From LMUY01 sp965198565 (GTDB taxonomy: Bacteria; Pseudomonadota; Alphaproteobacteria; Acetobacterales; Acetobacteraceae): a stretch of 64,000 nucleotides of DNA. Positions within the stretch are counted from its first letter, which is position 1. The number at the start of each line of letters is the position of its first letter. Made by a program: the position numbers and the translations under genes. Under the pieces are notes generated by a model, which saw only the letters and a program-made list of their open reading frames with translations, was not told where the DNA came from and searched no databases. This document shows positions 25,406-34,118 of the stretch, in pieces. The stretch is taken from contig OZ240665.1 of NCBI GenBank assembly GCA_965198565.1, forward strand, positions 4,340,001 to 4,404,000. The letters run 5' to 3'.

Positions 25406-26422
25406 CTAAGCCGGTTGCGGCAGCCAGCCCGTGACCACCAGAACGCCGGCCGTCAGCACCAGCCAGAACAGCGACAACGGCAGAAACACCTTCCAACCCA
25501 GCCGCATGAGCTGGTCGTAGCGGAAGCGCGGGAAGGTGGCGCGAACCCAGATGAAGACGAACAGCACGAACAGGATCTTGCCGATGAACCAGATCGGGCC
25601 GGGGATCCAGGTGAACGGCGCCAACGGTATGATAGGCAGCCAGCCGCCCAGGAACAGGATGGTCACCATGGCCGATTGCAGGATCATGTTGGCGTATTCG
25701 CCGAGGAAGAACAGCGCCCAGGAGATGCCGCTGTATTCCACCATGAACCCGGCGACGATCTCGCTCTCGCCCTCCGCCACGTCGAACGGCGCGCGGTTGG
25801 TCTCGGCCAGGGCGGAAATGAAGTAGACGATGAACATCGGGAACAGCGGCACCACGAACCAGATGGTCCGCTGCGCCATGACGATGCCGGTCAGGTTCAG
25901 CGTGCCGGCACACAGCAGCACGGTCACGATCACGAAGCCGAGCGAGACTTCGTAGCTGACCATCTGCGCCGCGGAGCGCAGCGCGCCGAGGAAGGCGTAT
26001 TTCGAGTTGGATGCCCAGCCCGCGATGATGATGCCGTAGACGCCCAGGGACGAGATCGCGAACAGGTACAAGACGCCCACGTTGATGTCGGCGATCGCCC
26101 AGCCTTGGTTCACCGGGATCACCGCCCAGGCGATCAGCGCCAGGATCATGGTCAGCATGGGGGCGATGACGAACAGCACGCGGTTCGCCCCGGTGGGGAT
26201 GATCTGCTCCTTCAGCAGCATCTTGAGCGCGTCGGCGAAAGCCTGCAGCAGGCCCCAAAAGCCCACCACGTTCGGCCCCTTGCGGAGCTGCATCGCGCCC
26301 AGAACCTTGCGCTCGGCCACCGTGAGATAGGCCACCGACATGAGCAGGGGCACGAGCAGGGCCAGCGTCTCGACCAGGGTGATCAGGACCTGGCCCAGCC
26401 CGGTGGCGAAGAACGCCGCCAT
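25406..26422 (-). CDS. nuoH: NADH-quinone oxidoreductase subunit H
   Basis: 338 residues from ATG at 26422, which overlaps the nuoG stop by one base (TGATG). Eight TM helices; typical loops AERKVLGAMQLRKGPNVVGFWGLLQAFADALKML near residue 35 and ETNRAPFDVAEGESEIVAGFMVEYSG near residue 200, with the acidic residues of the quinone-site (E-channel) region. It forms part of the quinone-binding chamber with NuoB and NuoD. Confidence 0.97.
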   Translation of the reverse strand: MAAFFATGLGQVLITLVETLALLVPLLMSVAYLTVAERKVLGAMQLRKGPNVVGFWGLLQAFADALKMLLKEQIIPTGANRVLFVIAPMLTMILALIAWAVIPVNQGWAIADINVGVLYLFAISSLGVYGIIIAGWASNSKYAFLGALRSAAQMVSYEVSLGFVIVTVLLCAGTLNLTGIVMAQRTIWFVVPLFPMFIVYFISALAETNRAPFDVAEGESEIVAGFMVEYSGISWALFFLGEYANMILQSAMVTILFLGGWLPIIPLAPFTWIPGPIWFIGKILFVLFVFIWVRATFPRFRYDQLMRLGWKVFLPLSLFWLVLTAGVLVVTGWLPQPA

Positions 26423-28470
26423 CACTCGGCCGCCAGCGCTGGGACGGGGGCGTAGGTCTGGCTGCACTCGGCCATGGTGAGGCTGGCGCGGCTGATCGGG
26501 TTGGTCTGGTAGTAGTCGGCGATGGCGTAGGTGAACGGAGCCAGGCCGAGCGCCGCCGGGTCGCCGGCGGGGGCGGCGGTGTCGCCGGCGCCGAAGCGGG
26601 GCAGGAAGCCGACGCGGGCGAACACCGGGTTGACCTGGTCCAAGCGGGCGCGCAGGGCGTCCAGGCTATCGTAAGGCAGCGGCTTGCCGATCAGGCCGGA
26701 GAAGGCGCGCAGGATGGCCCAGTCCTCCTTGGCCTCGCCGGGGGCGAACACGGCCTTGAGCGCGCGCTGCACCCGGCCCTCGGTGTTCACGTAGGTGCCC
26801 GGCTTCTCGACATAGGCGCAGCCGGGCAGGATCACGTCCGCGCGAGCCGCGCCGCGGTCGCCATGGTGGCCCTGGTAGACCACGAAGGTGCCGGCGCCGA
26901 TGCGGCTGGTGTCGAACTCGTCGGCGCCGAGCAGCCAGAGCAGGTCCACCCCGCCGCCGAGCATGGCCGGCATCGCCTTGCCGCCGGGGCCGGGCAGGAA
27001 GCCCAGGTCGAGCGCGCCGACGCGGGCGGCGGCGGTGTGCAGCACGTTGAAGCCGTGCCACTCGGGCGTGAGCGCGCCGATGCGGTGGGCGAGCTGCCAG
27101 GCGGCGGCCAGCACGGCAGCGCCGTCGGGCCGGGCCAGCGCCCCCTGCCCCACGATCACCATCGGGCGCTCGGCCTTGGCGAGCAGGTCGGCGAAGGCTT
27201 CGGGCAGGTCGGCCAACACCGCGGGGCGGTCGCCGAGCCAATCATGGCTGTAGGTGAGGTCGGTCTGCGGGCCGATCAGCCCGATCGGGAAGCCGCCCAT
27301 CAGTTTGCGCTTGCGGATGCGCGCGTTCAGCACCGGCGCTTCGTGGCGCGGGTTGCTGCCGATCAGTAGCAGCGCGTCCGCCTCCTCGATGCCGGCGATG
27401 GTGCTGTTGAACAGGTAGAAGTCGCGCCGGGACGCGTCCAACTGGGCGCCGTCCTGGCGGCAATCGAGGTTGGCGGAGCCGAGGCTGGCCATCAGGTCCT
27501 TCAGCGCCAACATGCTCTCGGCGTCGCACAGGTCCCCGGCGATGGCGCCGATGCGCTCGCCGGGCAGGCCCTGCAGCTTGGCGTCGAGGGCGCCGAACGC
27601 CTCCGGCCAGCTCGCCGGGCGCAGCTTGCCGTGTTCGCGAATCCAGGGCTTGTCCAGCCGGCGGCGGCGCAACCCGTCCCAGGAGAAGCGTGACTTGTCG
27701 CCGAGCCACTCCTCGTTGATCTCGTCATTATTGCGAGGCAGGATGCGCAGCACCTCGGGGCCGCGGCTGTCGACCCGGATGGCCGAGCCCAGCGCGTCCA
27801 AGGCGTCGATGCCATCCACCTTGCGCAGCTCCCAGGGGCGGGCGACGAAGGCGTACGGCTTGGAGGTGAGCGCGCCGACCGGGCAGATGTCGATCAGGTT
27901 GCCGGACAACTCGGTGGTGAGCGCCTTCTCGATGTAGGTGCCGATTTCCATGTTCTCGCCGCGCGCGGTGGCGCCCAGTTCCGGCACGCCGGCGATCTCG
28001 GTGGCGAAGCGGACGCAGCGGGTGCATTGGATGCACCGGGTCATGATGGTCTTCACCAGCGGGCCCAGATACTTGTCCTTGATGGCGCGCTTGCTCTCCT
28101 GGTAGCGGGAGTGGTCGCGGCCGTAGGAAAAGGCCTGGTCCTGCAGGTCGCACTCGCCGCCCTGGTCGCAGATCGGGCAGTCCAGCGGGTGGTTGATGAG
28201 CAGGAATTCCATCACCCCGCGGCGGCCGTTGCGCACCATGGGCGTGTCGGTCTTGACCACCATACCGTCGGCCACCGGGTAGGAGCAGGAGGCGATCGGC
28301 TTGGGCGCCTTCTCCACCTCGACCAGGCACATGCGGCAGTTGCCCGCCACTGACAGCCGCTCATGGTAGCAGAAGCGGGGGATTTCGACGCCGGCTTGCT
28401 CGCAGGCCTGCAGCACGGAGAAGCCGTTCGGAACCTGGACCTCGCGGCCGTCGACGGTGACTTTGGCCAT
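26422..28470 (-). CDS. nuoG: NADH-quinone oxidoreductase subunit G
   Basis: 682 residues, the usual alphaproteobacterial size. N-terminal [2Fe-2S] site (CEQAGVEIPRFCYH, then GNCRMC), the His/Cys3 [4Fe-4S] motif HPLDCPICDQGGECDL near residue 100, and the N4/N5 cluster motif TRCIQCTRCVRF; then a molybdopterin-oxidoreductase-like domain that has lost its cofactor. It relays electrons through the peripheral arm. In most species nuoG follows nuoF directly; here two small genes lie between them. Confidence 0.97.
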   Translation of the reverse strand: MAKVTVDGREVQVPNGFSVLQACEQAGVEIPRFCYHERLSVAGNCRMCLVEVEKAPKPIASCSYPVADGMVVKTDTPMVRNGRRGVMEFLLINHPLDCPICDQGGECDLQDQAFSYGRDHSRYQESKRAIKDKYLGPLVKTIMTRCIQCTRCVRFATEIAGVPELGATARGENMEIGTYIEKALTTELSGNLIDICPVGALTSKPYAFVARPWELRKVDGIDALDALGSAIRVDSRGPEVLRILPRNNDEINEEWLGDKSRFSWDGLRRRRLDKPWIREHGKLRPASWPEAFGALDAKLQGLPGERIGAIAGDLCDAESMLALKDLMASLGSANLDCRQDGAQLDASRRDFYLFNSTIAGIEEADALLLIGSNPRHEAPVLNARIRKRKLMGGFPIGLIGPQTDLTYSHDWLGDRPAVLADLPEAFADLLAKAERPMVIVGQGALARPDGAAVLAAAWQLAHRIGALTPEWHGFNVLHTAAARVGALDLGFLPGPGGKAMPAMLGGGVDLLWLLGADEFDTSRIGAGTFVVYQGHHGDRGAARADVILPGCAYVEKPGTYVNTEGRVQRALKAVFAPGEAKEDWAILRAFSGLIGKPLPYDSLDALRARLDQVNPVFARVGFLPRFGAGDTAAPAGDPAALGLAPFTYAIADYYQTNPISRASLTMAECSQTYAPVPALAAE

Positions 28471-28473
28471 GGA

Positions 28474-28800
28474 TTACGCCTCTTTGTGCTTGGCCAGCAG
28501 CGGCGCGATTTCCACACCGTCGATGCGCAGGCCCGTGATGTCGCAGTGGTTGATCGCCACGCCGCGCAGGCTGACGTTGGTAAAGCTGGCGGAGACCAGG
28601 GAGACGTCGTTGAAATCAGCGCCGGCCAGGGTCACGTTGTGGAACACGGCGCCGGGGAGCGTGCCGGTGTCGAAGCTGGCGCGAGAGAGATTGACCTGCT
28701 GGAACGCGACGCCCGACAGGTTAACGTTAGAGAAGCGGCTGCCCCGCAGGTCGCAGTCATCGGCGACGATGGCCTCGACGGTGTTGGTGAGGGTGGTCAA
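28474..28800 (-). CDS. Pentapeptide-repeat protein inserted in the nuo operon
   Basis: 108 residues, almost entirely A(D/N)LxX-like pentapeptides from about residue 15 to 95: LRGSRFSNVNLSGVAF, VNLSRASFDTG, VTLAGADFNDVSL and so on. Such sequences fold as a right-handed quadrilateral beta-helix, usually cytosolic and protein-binding. Its ATG overlaps the stop of the 71-residue gene by four bases, and its stop is three bases before nuoG, so it is translated from the nuo mRNA. It is not a known complex I subunit. A role in assembly or stability of complex I is inferred only from the location. Confidence 0.85.
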   Translation of the reverse strand: MTTLTNTVEAIVADDCDLRGSRFSNVNLSGVAFQQVNLSRASFDTGTLPGAVFHNVTLAGADFNDVSLVSASFTNVSLRGVAINHCDITGLRIDGVEIAPLLAKHKEA

Positions 28801-29012
28801 TGACCCAAGCTCCGGGCCAGCAGCGCTCCCGCCGCGCCGGCGGCTCCCACCAATGCGCCGCCGGCCGCAACGCCGCCGACAACAACTTTCCAGGGCTCGG
28901 TGCGCGTCTCGATTTGCTTCAGAGTCGTGTCGGCCTGCAGGTTGGCGATCTTGAGGATCTTCTCCTCGAGTTCGAGCCTCGACTCCTCAAGCTCTTCGCG
29001 GCTTACGCTCAT
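28797..29012 (-). CDS. Small coiled-coil plus membrane-anchor protein in the nuo operon
   Basis: 71 residues from ATG at 29012, whose first bases overlap the nuoF stop (ATGA); its own stop overlaps the next ATG the same way. The N-terminal 40 residues are charged and helical (REELEESRLELEEKILKIANLQ, likely coiled coil), and residues 45-68 are a Gly/Ala/Val-rich hydrophobic segment (VVVGGVAAGGALVGAAGAAGALLA), a probable membrane anchor. The start inside the nuoF tail was chosen because it gives this composition and coupled overlap. No family recognised. It may partner with the pentapeptide-repeat protein that follows. Confidence 0.75.
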   Translation of the reverse strand: MSVSREELEESRLELEEKILKIANLQADTTLKQIETRTEPWKVVVGGVAAGGALVGAAGAAGALLARSLGH

Positions 29013-30313
29013 TCCGCCGCCATCCGCATCGCTGGTGGGGCCTTGCTGCGCTTGTACGCCGCGATCCGCTCTTCCATCTCGGGCCGGAAATGCCGGATCA
29101 GCCCCTGGATCGGCCAGGCCGCCGCGTCGCCCAGGGCGCAGATCGTGTGGCCCTCGATCTGCCGGGTCACTTGCTCCAGCACGTCGATCTCGTCCACCTC
29201 GGCGCGGCCGGCCACCATCCGGTTCATCACCCGCATCATCCAGCCGGTGCCTTCGCGGCACGGCGTGCACTGGCCGCAGCTCTCGTGCTTGTAGAAGTGC
29301 GCCAGCCGGGCAATGGCCGCGATGATGTCGGTGGACTTGTCCATCACGATCACCGCCGCCGTGCCGAGGCCGGACTTCACGTCGCGCAGGCTGTCGAAGT
29401 CCATCAACACCGTGTCGCAGATGCTCTTGGGCAGTACCGGCACGGAGGAGCCGCCCGGGATAATGCCCAGCAGGTTGTCCCAGCCGCCGCGCACGCCGCC
29501 GCAGTACTTGTCGATCAGCTCGCGCAGGGGAATGCCAAGCTCCTCCTCCACGTTGCACGGCTTGTTCACGTGGCCGGAGATGCAGAAGATCTTGGTGCCC
29601 GCGTTCTTGGGGCGGCCCAGCGCACTGAACCAGGCGCCACCGCGCCGCAGGATGGCCGGCACCACGGCAATGGTCTCGACATTGTTCACCGTGGTGGGGC
29701 AGCCATAGAGGCCGACCGCGGCGGGGAACGGCGGCTTCAGCCGCGGCATGCCCTTCTTGCCCTCGAGCGACTCCAGCAGCGCGGTCTCCTCGCCGCAGAT
29801 GTAGGCGCCGGCGCCGCGGTGGAGGAAAAGCTGGAAATCCCAGCCGGACCCGCACGCATTGACGCCGATCAGGCCGGCCTCGTAGGCCTGGTCGATGGCG
29901 GCCTGCAAGTTCACGGCTTCATTATAGTACTCGCCGCGAATGTAGATGTAGCAGGTGTGCGCCCCCATGGCGAAGGACGCGATCAGCGCGCCCTCCACCA
30001 GCTTGTGCGGGTCGTGCCGCATGATGTCGCGGTCCTTGCAGGTGCCCGGCTCGGACTCGTCGGCGTTGATCACGAGGTAGGCCGGGCGGCCGTCCGAGGT
30101 CTTGGGCATGAACGACCACTTCATCCCGGTCGGGAACCCGGCGCCGCCGCGGCCACGCAGGCCGGATGCCTTCATCTCGTCAATGATCGCATCCCGCCCG
30201 CGGGCCAGGATCGCCGCCGTGCCGTCCCAATCGCCGCGCTTGCGGGCGCCCTCGAGCGTCCAGTCGTGGATGCCGTAGAGGTTGGTGAAGATGCGGTCCT
30301 TGTCCTCGAGCAC
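29009..30313 (-). CDS. nuoF: NADH-quinone oxidoreductase subunit F
   Basis: 434 residues. NADH/FMN site motifs: GLRGRGGAGFPTGMKWSF near residue 55 and the acidic/glycine-rich FMN loop with ESEPGTCKDR; N3 [4Fe-4S] ligands in ESCGQCTPCREG near residue 350, with a later Cys (ICALGDAAAW). It is the NADH entry point of complex I. Starts three bases after nuoE. The 3' end overlaps the next small gene. Confidence 0.97.
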   Translation of the reverse strand: MLEDKDRIFTNLYGIHDWTLEGARKRGDWDGTAAILARGRDAIIDEMKASGLRGRGGAGFPTGMKWSFMPKTSDGRPAYLVINADESEPGTCKDRDIMRHDPHKLVEGALIASFAMGAHTCYIYIRGEYYNEAVNLQAAIDQAYEAGLIGVNACGSGWDFQLFLHRGAGAYICGEETALLESLEGKKGMPRLKPPFPAAVGLYGCPTTVNNVETIAVVPAILRRGGAWFSALGRPKNAGTKIFCISGHVNKPCNVEEELGIPLRELIDKYCGGVRGGWDNLLGIIPGGSSVPVLPKSICDTVLMDFDSLRDVKSGLGTAAVIVMDKSTDIIAAIARLAHFYKHESCGQCTPCREGTGWMMRVMNRMVAGRAEVDEIDVLEQVTRQIEGHTICALGDAAAWPIQGLIRHFRPEMEERIAAYKRSKAPPAMRMAAE

Positions 30314-30316
30314 TGG

Positions 30317-30964
30317 CTACTCCGTGACCGTCAGAAGTGTGGTGGGGCCGCCTTCGGGTGCCGAGGTCTGGCGGCCGATCATGCTGCCCGGCGTGGGCCG
30401 CTCGCCGCGCGCCAGCGCAGCCAGCAGACGCTCGACCGCCGGGCCATCCATGTCCTCGTAGAAGTCGTCGTCCACCTGCAAGATGGGCGCGTTCACGCAG
30501 CCGCCCAGGCATTCTACCTGGCTCATGGTGAACATCCCGTCCGCGCTGGTGTCGTGCCAGCCCTTGATCCCCGTGACCCGGCGGCACGTCGCCTCCACCG
30601 CGTCCGACCCGCGCAGCCAGCATGGCGTGGTGGTGCAGATCTGCAGGTGGTAGCGGCCGATCGGCGTGGTGTTGAACATCAGGTAGAAGGTAGCGACCTC
30701 GTAGACACGGATCGGCGCCATGTTCAGCCGCGCCGCCACCGCGTCCATCGCCACGCGCGGCACCCAGGCGCTGCCGGTCTGGCGGCCCATCTGCTTCTGC
30801 ACCTCATACAGCGCCGCGATCACGGCACTCGCCTCGCGCCCGGCCGGATACTTGGCCACGTGGGCGTCGATCGCGCCGGCGCTGTGCTCGTCGAACGCGA
30901 AATGGGTCGGCTGCGGAATTTCCGGGCGCTCGCCGGTTGAGCCGTCGCCAATGTCTTCAGCCAT
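30317..30964 (-). CDS. nuoE: NADH-quinone oxidoreductase subunit E
   Basis: 215 residues. Thioredoxin-like [2Fe-2S] protein; the N1a ligands are C110, C115, C152 and C156 (CTTTPC and ECLGGC). The C-terminal extension beyond residue 185 is variable in the family. It forms the NADH dehydrogenase module with NuoF and NuoG. Its ATG is immediately after the nuoD stop. Confidence 0.96.
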   Translation of the reverse strand: MAEDIGDGSTGERPEIPQPTHFAFDEHSAGAIDAHVAKYPAGREASAVIAALYEVQKQMGRQTGSAWVPRVAMDAVAARLNMAPIRVYEVATFYLMFNTTPIGRYHLQICTTTPCWLRGSDAVEATCRRVTGIKGWHDTSADGMFTMSQVECLGGCVNAPILQVDDDFYEDMDGPAVERLLAALARGERPTPGSMIGRQTSAPEGGPTTLLTVTE

Positions 30965-32242
30965 CTAGCGGTCCACTTCGCCAAACACGATGTCAATCGA
31001 GCCGATGATGGCCACCGCGTCCGCCAGCATGTGGCGGCGGGACATCACCTCCATGGCCTGCAGATGGCTGAACCCGGTGGGGCGGATCTTGCAGCGATAC
31101 GGCCGGTTGCTGCCATCCGCCACCAGGTAGACGCCGAACTCACCCTTGGGGCTCTCCACCGCCGTGTAGGTCGCGCCAACCGGCACGTGGAAGCCTTCGG
31201 TGAAGAGCTTGAAGTGATGGATCAACGCCTCCATCGAACGCTTCATCTCCTCGCGCTTCGGCGCGGTGAACTTGCGGTCCTGCACCTTCACCGGCCCCGG
31301 CTTCATCTTTTCAAGGCACTGACGGATGATCTTGACCGACTCCCGCATCTCCACGATGCGGATGATGTAGCGGTCGTAGCAATCGCCGTTGCGCGTGACC
31401 GGGATTTCGAACTCGACCTCGGCATATTTGTCGTAGGGCTGGCTGCGCCGCAGGTCCCACGCGACGCCGGACGCGCGCAGGTTCGGGCCGCTAAAGCCCC
31501 AGCCGAGCGCCATCTCCGGCGTCATGATGCCGATGTCGACGGTGCGCTGCTTCCAAATGCGATTGTTGGTCAGCAAGGTCTCGAGGTCGTCGATGAACTT
31601 GGGGAAGCGCTCGGACCAGGCGAAGATGCGCTCCTCCATGCCCGCGGGCATGTCCTGGTGCACGCCGCCGGGCCGATAGTAGTTGGCATGCAGCCGGGCG
31701 CCGGAGACCTGCTCGTAGAACTCCATCAGGATTTCGCGCTCTTCGTAGCCCCACAGCGCCGGCGTCAGCGCGCCCACGTCGAGCGCGTAGCTGGTGACGT
31801 TCAGCAAGTGATTGAGGATGCGGGTGATTTCCGCGAACATGGTGCGGATCCACTGTCCTCGGTCCGGCACCGTGATGCCGAGCAGCTTCTCGCTCGCCAG
31901 CACGAAAGCGTGCTCCATGCACATGGGGGACACGTAGTCGAGCCGGTCGAAATACGGCAGCGCCTGGGTGTAGGTCTTGTATTCGATCAGCTTCTCGGTG
32001 CCGCGGTGCAGCAGGCCGACATGCGGGTCCGCCCGTTCCACCACCTCGCCGTCCATCTCGAGGATCAGGCGGAGCACGCCATGAGCCGCCGGGTGCTGCG
32101 GGCCGAAATTGATCGAGTGGCTGTCGATCTCGATCTGCTTGAGCTGCTTGTCCCCGCTCGGCAGCATGGTCTCGGGCCACTCGCGGCGCTCGGTGCCGGC
32201 CTCGTCCACGCTTGGCATGGTGTCTGCGACGAATTGGCTCAT
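30965..32242 (-). CDS. nuoD: NADH-quinone oxidoreductase subunit D
   Basis: 425 residues, 49-kDa subunit. Motifs: NFGPQHPAAHGVLRLILEMDGE near residue 47 (quinone-site histidines), GLLHRGTEKLIEYKTYTQALPYFDRLDYVSPM and the C-terminal ending GSIDIVFGEVDR. Similar to the large subunit of [NiFe] hydrogenases but without the metal ligands. It overlaps nuoC by four bases; NuoC and NuoD are separate, as usual in alphaproteobacteria. Confidence 0.97.
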   Translation of the reverse strand: MSQFVADTMPSVDEAGTERREWPETMLPSGDKQLKQIEIDSHSINFGPQHPAAHGVLRLILEMDGEVVERADPHVGLLHRGTEKLIEYKTYTQALPYFDRLDYVSPMCMEHAFVLASEKLLGITVPDRGQWIRTMFAEITRILNHLLNVTSYALDVGALTPALWGYEEREILMEFYEQVSGARLHANYYRPGGVHQDMPAGMEERIFAWSERFPKFIDDLETLLTNNRIWKQRTVDIGIMTPEMALGWGFSGPNLRASGVAWDLRRSQPYDKYAEVEFEIPVTRNGDCYDRYIIRIVEMRESVKIIRQCLEKMKPGPVKVQDRKFTAPKREEMKRSMEALIHHFKLFTEGFHVPVGATYTAVESPKGEFGVYLVADGSNRPYRCKIRPTGFSHLQAMEVMSRRHMLADAVAIIGSIDIVFGEVDR

Positions 32243-32916
32243 GGTGTCTTGGCTCCATCCGCAGCCGGCTTCGCGACGCCGCCGGTGAGCTGGCGCGGGC
32301 CATGCGCCTTCTCGTCGCCGGGCAGCGTGACCATGCCCTCCCAGGGGGAGACGAAGTCGAAGTTGCGGAAATCTTGGGTGAGGCTGACGGGCACGTTGAC
32401 GACCCGCTTCTGCTCCTCATCGTAGCGGACCTCGACGAACCCGGTCAGCGGGAAATCCTTGCGCAATGGGTGCCCTTCGAAGCCGTAGTCGGTGAGGATG
32501 CGGCGCAGGTCGGGCTGGTCGCTGAACAGGATACCGAACAGGTCAAACGCCTCGCGCTCCCACCAGGTGGCCGCCGGCCAGATCCGGTGGACGGAGGGCA
32601 CGGGGATGGTGTCGTCGGTTTCCACGATGACGCGGACGCGGTGGTTGAGCGAGACGGACAGCAGGTTGTAGACCACGTCGAAGCGCAGCGGCCGCTCCGG
32701 CCAGTCCACGCCGCACAGGTCCATCATCTGCTCGAACGAGAGGTCCGGCTCGTCGCGCAGGCTGGTCATCACGGCAATGAGCGAAAGCGGGTCAGCCCGC
32801 ACGACCACCTCGCCCGCCTCGACGGCGGCGCTGGACACGCCGGGCAGCCGCCCGATGGTCTCGGCCAGCGACTGCGCCCGGGTGAGCGCCGGGTCGATGT
32901 GCGCGACCTCACCCAC
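32239..32916 (-). CDS. nuoC: NADH-quinone oxidoreductase subunit C
   Basis: 225 residues from GTG at 32916, which overlaps the end of nuoB by eight bases and gives a family-like VGEVAHIDP start; the longer upstream frame is a nuoB shadow. The 30-kDa domain signature is WWEREAFDLFGILFSDQPDLRRILTDYGFEGHPLRKDFP around residues 135-173. It is a structural subunit at the junction of the peripheral arm. Confidence 0.94.
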   Translation of the reverse strand: MGEVAHIDPALTRAQSLAETIGRLPGVSSAAVEAGEVVVRADPLSLIAVMTSLRDEPDLSFEQMMDLCGVDWPERPLRFDVVYNLLSVSLNHRVRVIVETDDTIPVPSVHRIWPAATWWEREAFDLFGILFSDQPDLRRILTDYGFEGHPLRKDFPLTGFVEVRYDEEQKRVVNVPVSLTQDFRNFDFVSPWEGMVTLPGDEKAHGPRQLTGGVAKPAADGAKTP

Positions 32917-33472
32917 GCAGGATGGTCCCGGTGCGGCGGATCTTCTTCTGCAACTGCATGATGCCGTAGACCAGCGCCTCGGCGGTCGGCGGGCAGCCTG
33001 GCACGTAGACGTCCACGGGCACGATGTTGTCGCAGCCGCGCACCACCGAGTAGCTGTAGTGATAGTAGCCGCCGCCATTGGCGCAGGAGCCCATCGAGAT
33101 CACCCAGCGGGGCTCGCTCATCTGGTCGTAGACCTTGCGCAGGGCGGGGGCCATCTTGTTGGTCAGCGTTCCGGCCACGATCATGACGTCGCTCTGGCGC
33201 GGGCTGGCGCGCGGGATCACGCCCAGCCGGTCCAGGTCGAAGCGCGGCATGTAGGCGTGGATCATCTCCACCGCGCAGCACGCCAGCCCGAAGGTCATCG
33301 GCCACAGGCTGCCGGTGCGGGCCCAGTTCACGACTTTATCAAGGTTGGCGACCACGAAGCCCTTGTCGGTGATCTCGCCGGTGATGCCCTTGATCACCGC
33401 TTCCTGCTCCGGACCCGGCGCCAGAACCTCGCGATTCCAGGCGACGGGGGCGGTCTCTGCTGTGACGCTCAT
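32909..33472 (-). CDS. nuoB: NADH-quinone oxidoreductase subunit B
   Basis: 187 residues from ATG at 33472 (MSVTAETAPVAWNREV), four bases after nuoA. Ligands of the terminal N2 [4Fe-4S] cluster: the adjacent pair C65-C66 (GLACCAVEM), C130 (GSCANGGG) and C160 (PGCPP). It reduces quinone at the base of the peripheral arm. Confidence 0.97.
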   Translation of the reverse strand: MSVTAETAPVAWNREVLAPGPEQEAVIKGITGEITDKGFVVANLDKVVNWARTGSLWPMTFGLACCAVEMIHAYMPRFDLDRLGVIPRASPRQSDVMIVAGTLTNKMAPALRKVYDQMSEPRWVISMGSCANGGGYYHYSYSVVRGCDNIVPVDVYVPGCPPTAEALVYGIMQLQKKIRRTGTILRG

Positions 33473-33476
33473 GGTG

Positions 33477-33851
33477 CTACTCCCACTCCAGCGCGCCCTT
33501 GTTCCACTCGTAGATGAAGCCAACGGTCAGCACGGCAAGGAACCCCATCATGGAGAGGAATCCGAACACGCCAATGGCGCCGAGGCTGATCGCCCACGGG
33601 AACAGGAACGCGACCTCGAGATCGAAAATGATGAACAGGATGGCGACGAGGTAGAACCGCACGTCGAACCGCCGGCGGGCGTCGTCGAACGGCTCGAAGC
33701 CGCATTCGTAGGCGGAGAGCTTTTCCGGATACGGGTTATTGGGCGCGACCAGGCGCGAGCCGCCGACCATCACGCCAGCCACCACGCCTGCGATCAGCAG
33801 GAAGATCAGAATGGGGTAGTAGTTGACCAGCAGCGCATTGGCCGACTGCAT
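33477..33851 (-). CDS. nuoA: NADH-quinone oxidoreductase subunit A
   Basis: 124 residues from ATG at 33851, which gives MQSANALLVNYYPILIF; the frame extends further upstream but that part is not membrane-like. Three TM helices and the conserved YECGFEPFDDARRRFDVRFYLVAILFIIFDLEVAFLFPW segment (residues about 48-86) that lines the quinone channel. First gene of the nuo operon. Confidence 0.97.
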   Translation of the reverse strand: MQSANALLVNYYPILIFLLIAGVVAGVMVGGSRLVAPNNPYPEKLSAYECGFEPFDDARRRFDVRFYLVAILFIIFDLEVAFLFPWAISLGAIGVFGFLSMMGFLAVLTVGFIYEWNKGALEWE

Positions 33852-33978
33852 CGTGAAAACCCTTCCAAGCGGACGTCGTGGCGTGCCGGGTGCGGCGCAC
33901 AATAGCTATATCGGCACGTATCCGCCACACGGGAAGGGTTATGACGCGGTGGTGTTTGTGGTGCAATTCGGGTGAGTT

Positions 33979-34055
<77 letters not shown>

Positions 34056-34118
34056 AATCGGTGGGGCGGTGTAAGGGGGCGGCGCGCCAGGGTCAAGGGA
34101 GGGTGTCAAGGGAGAGGG

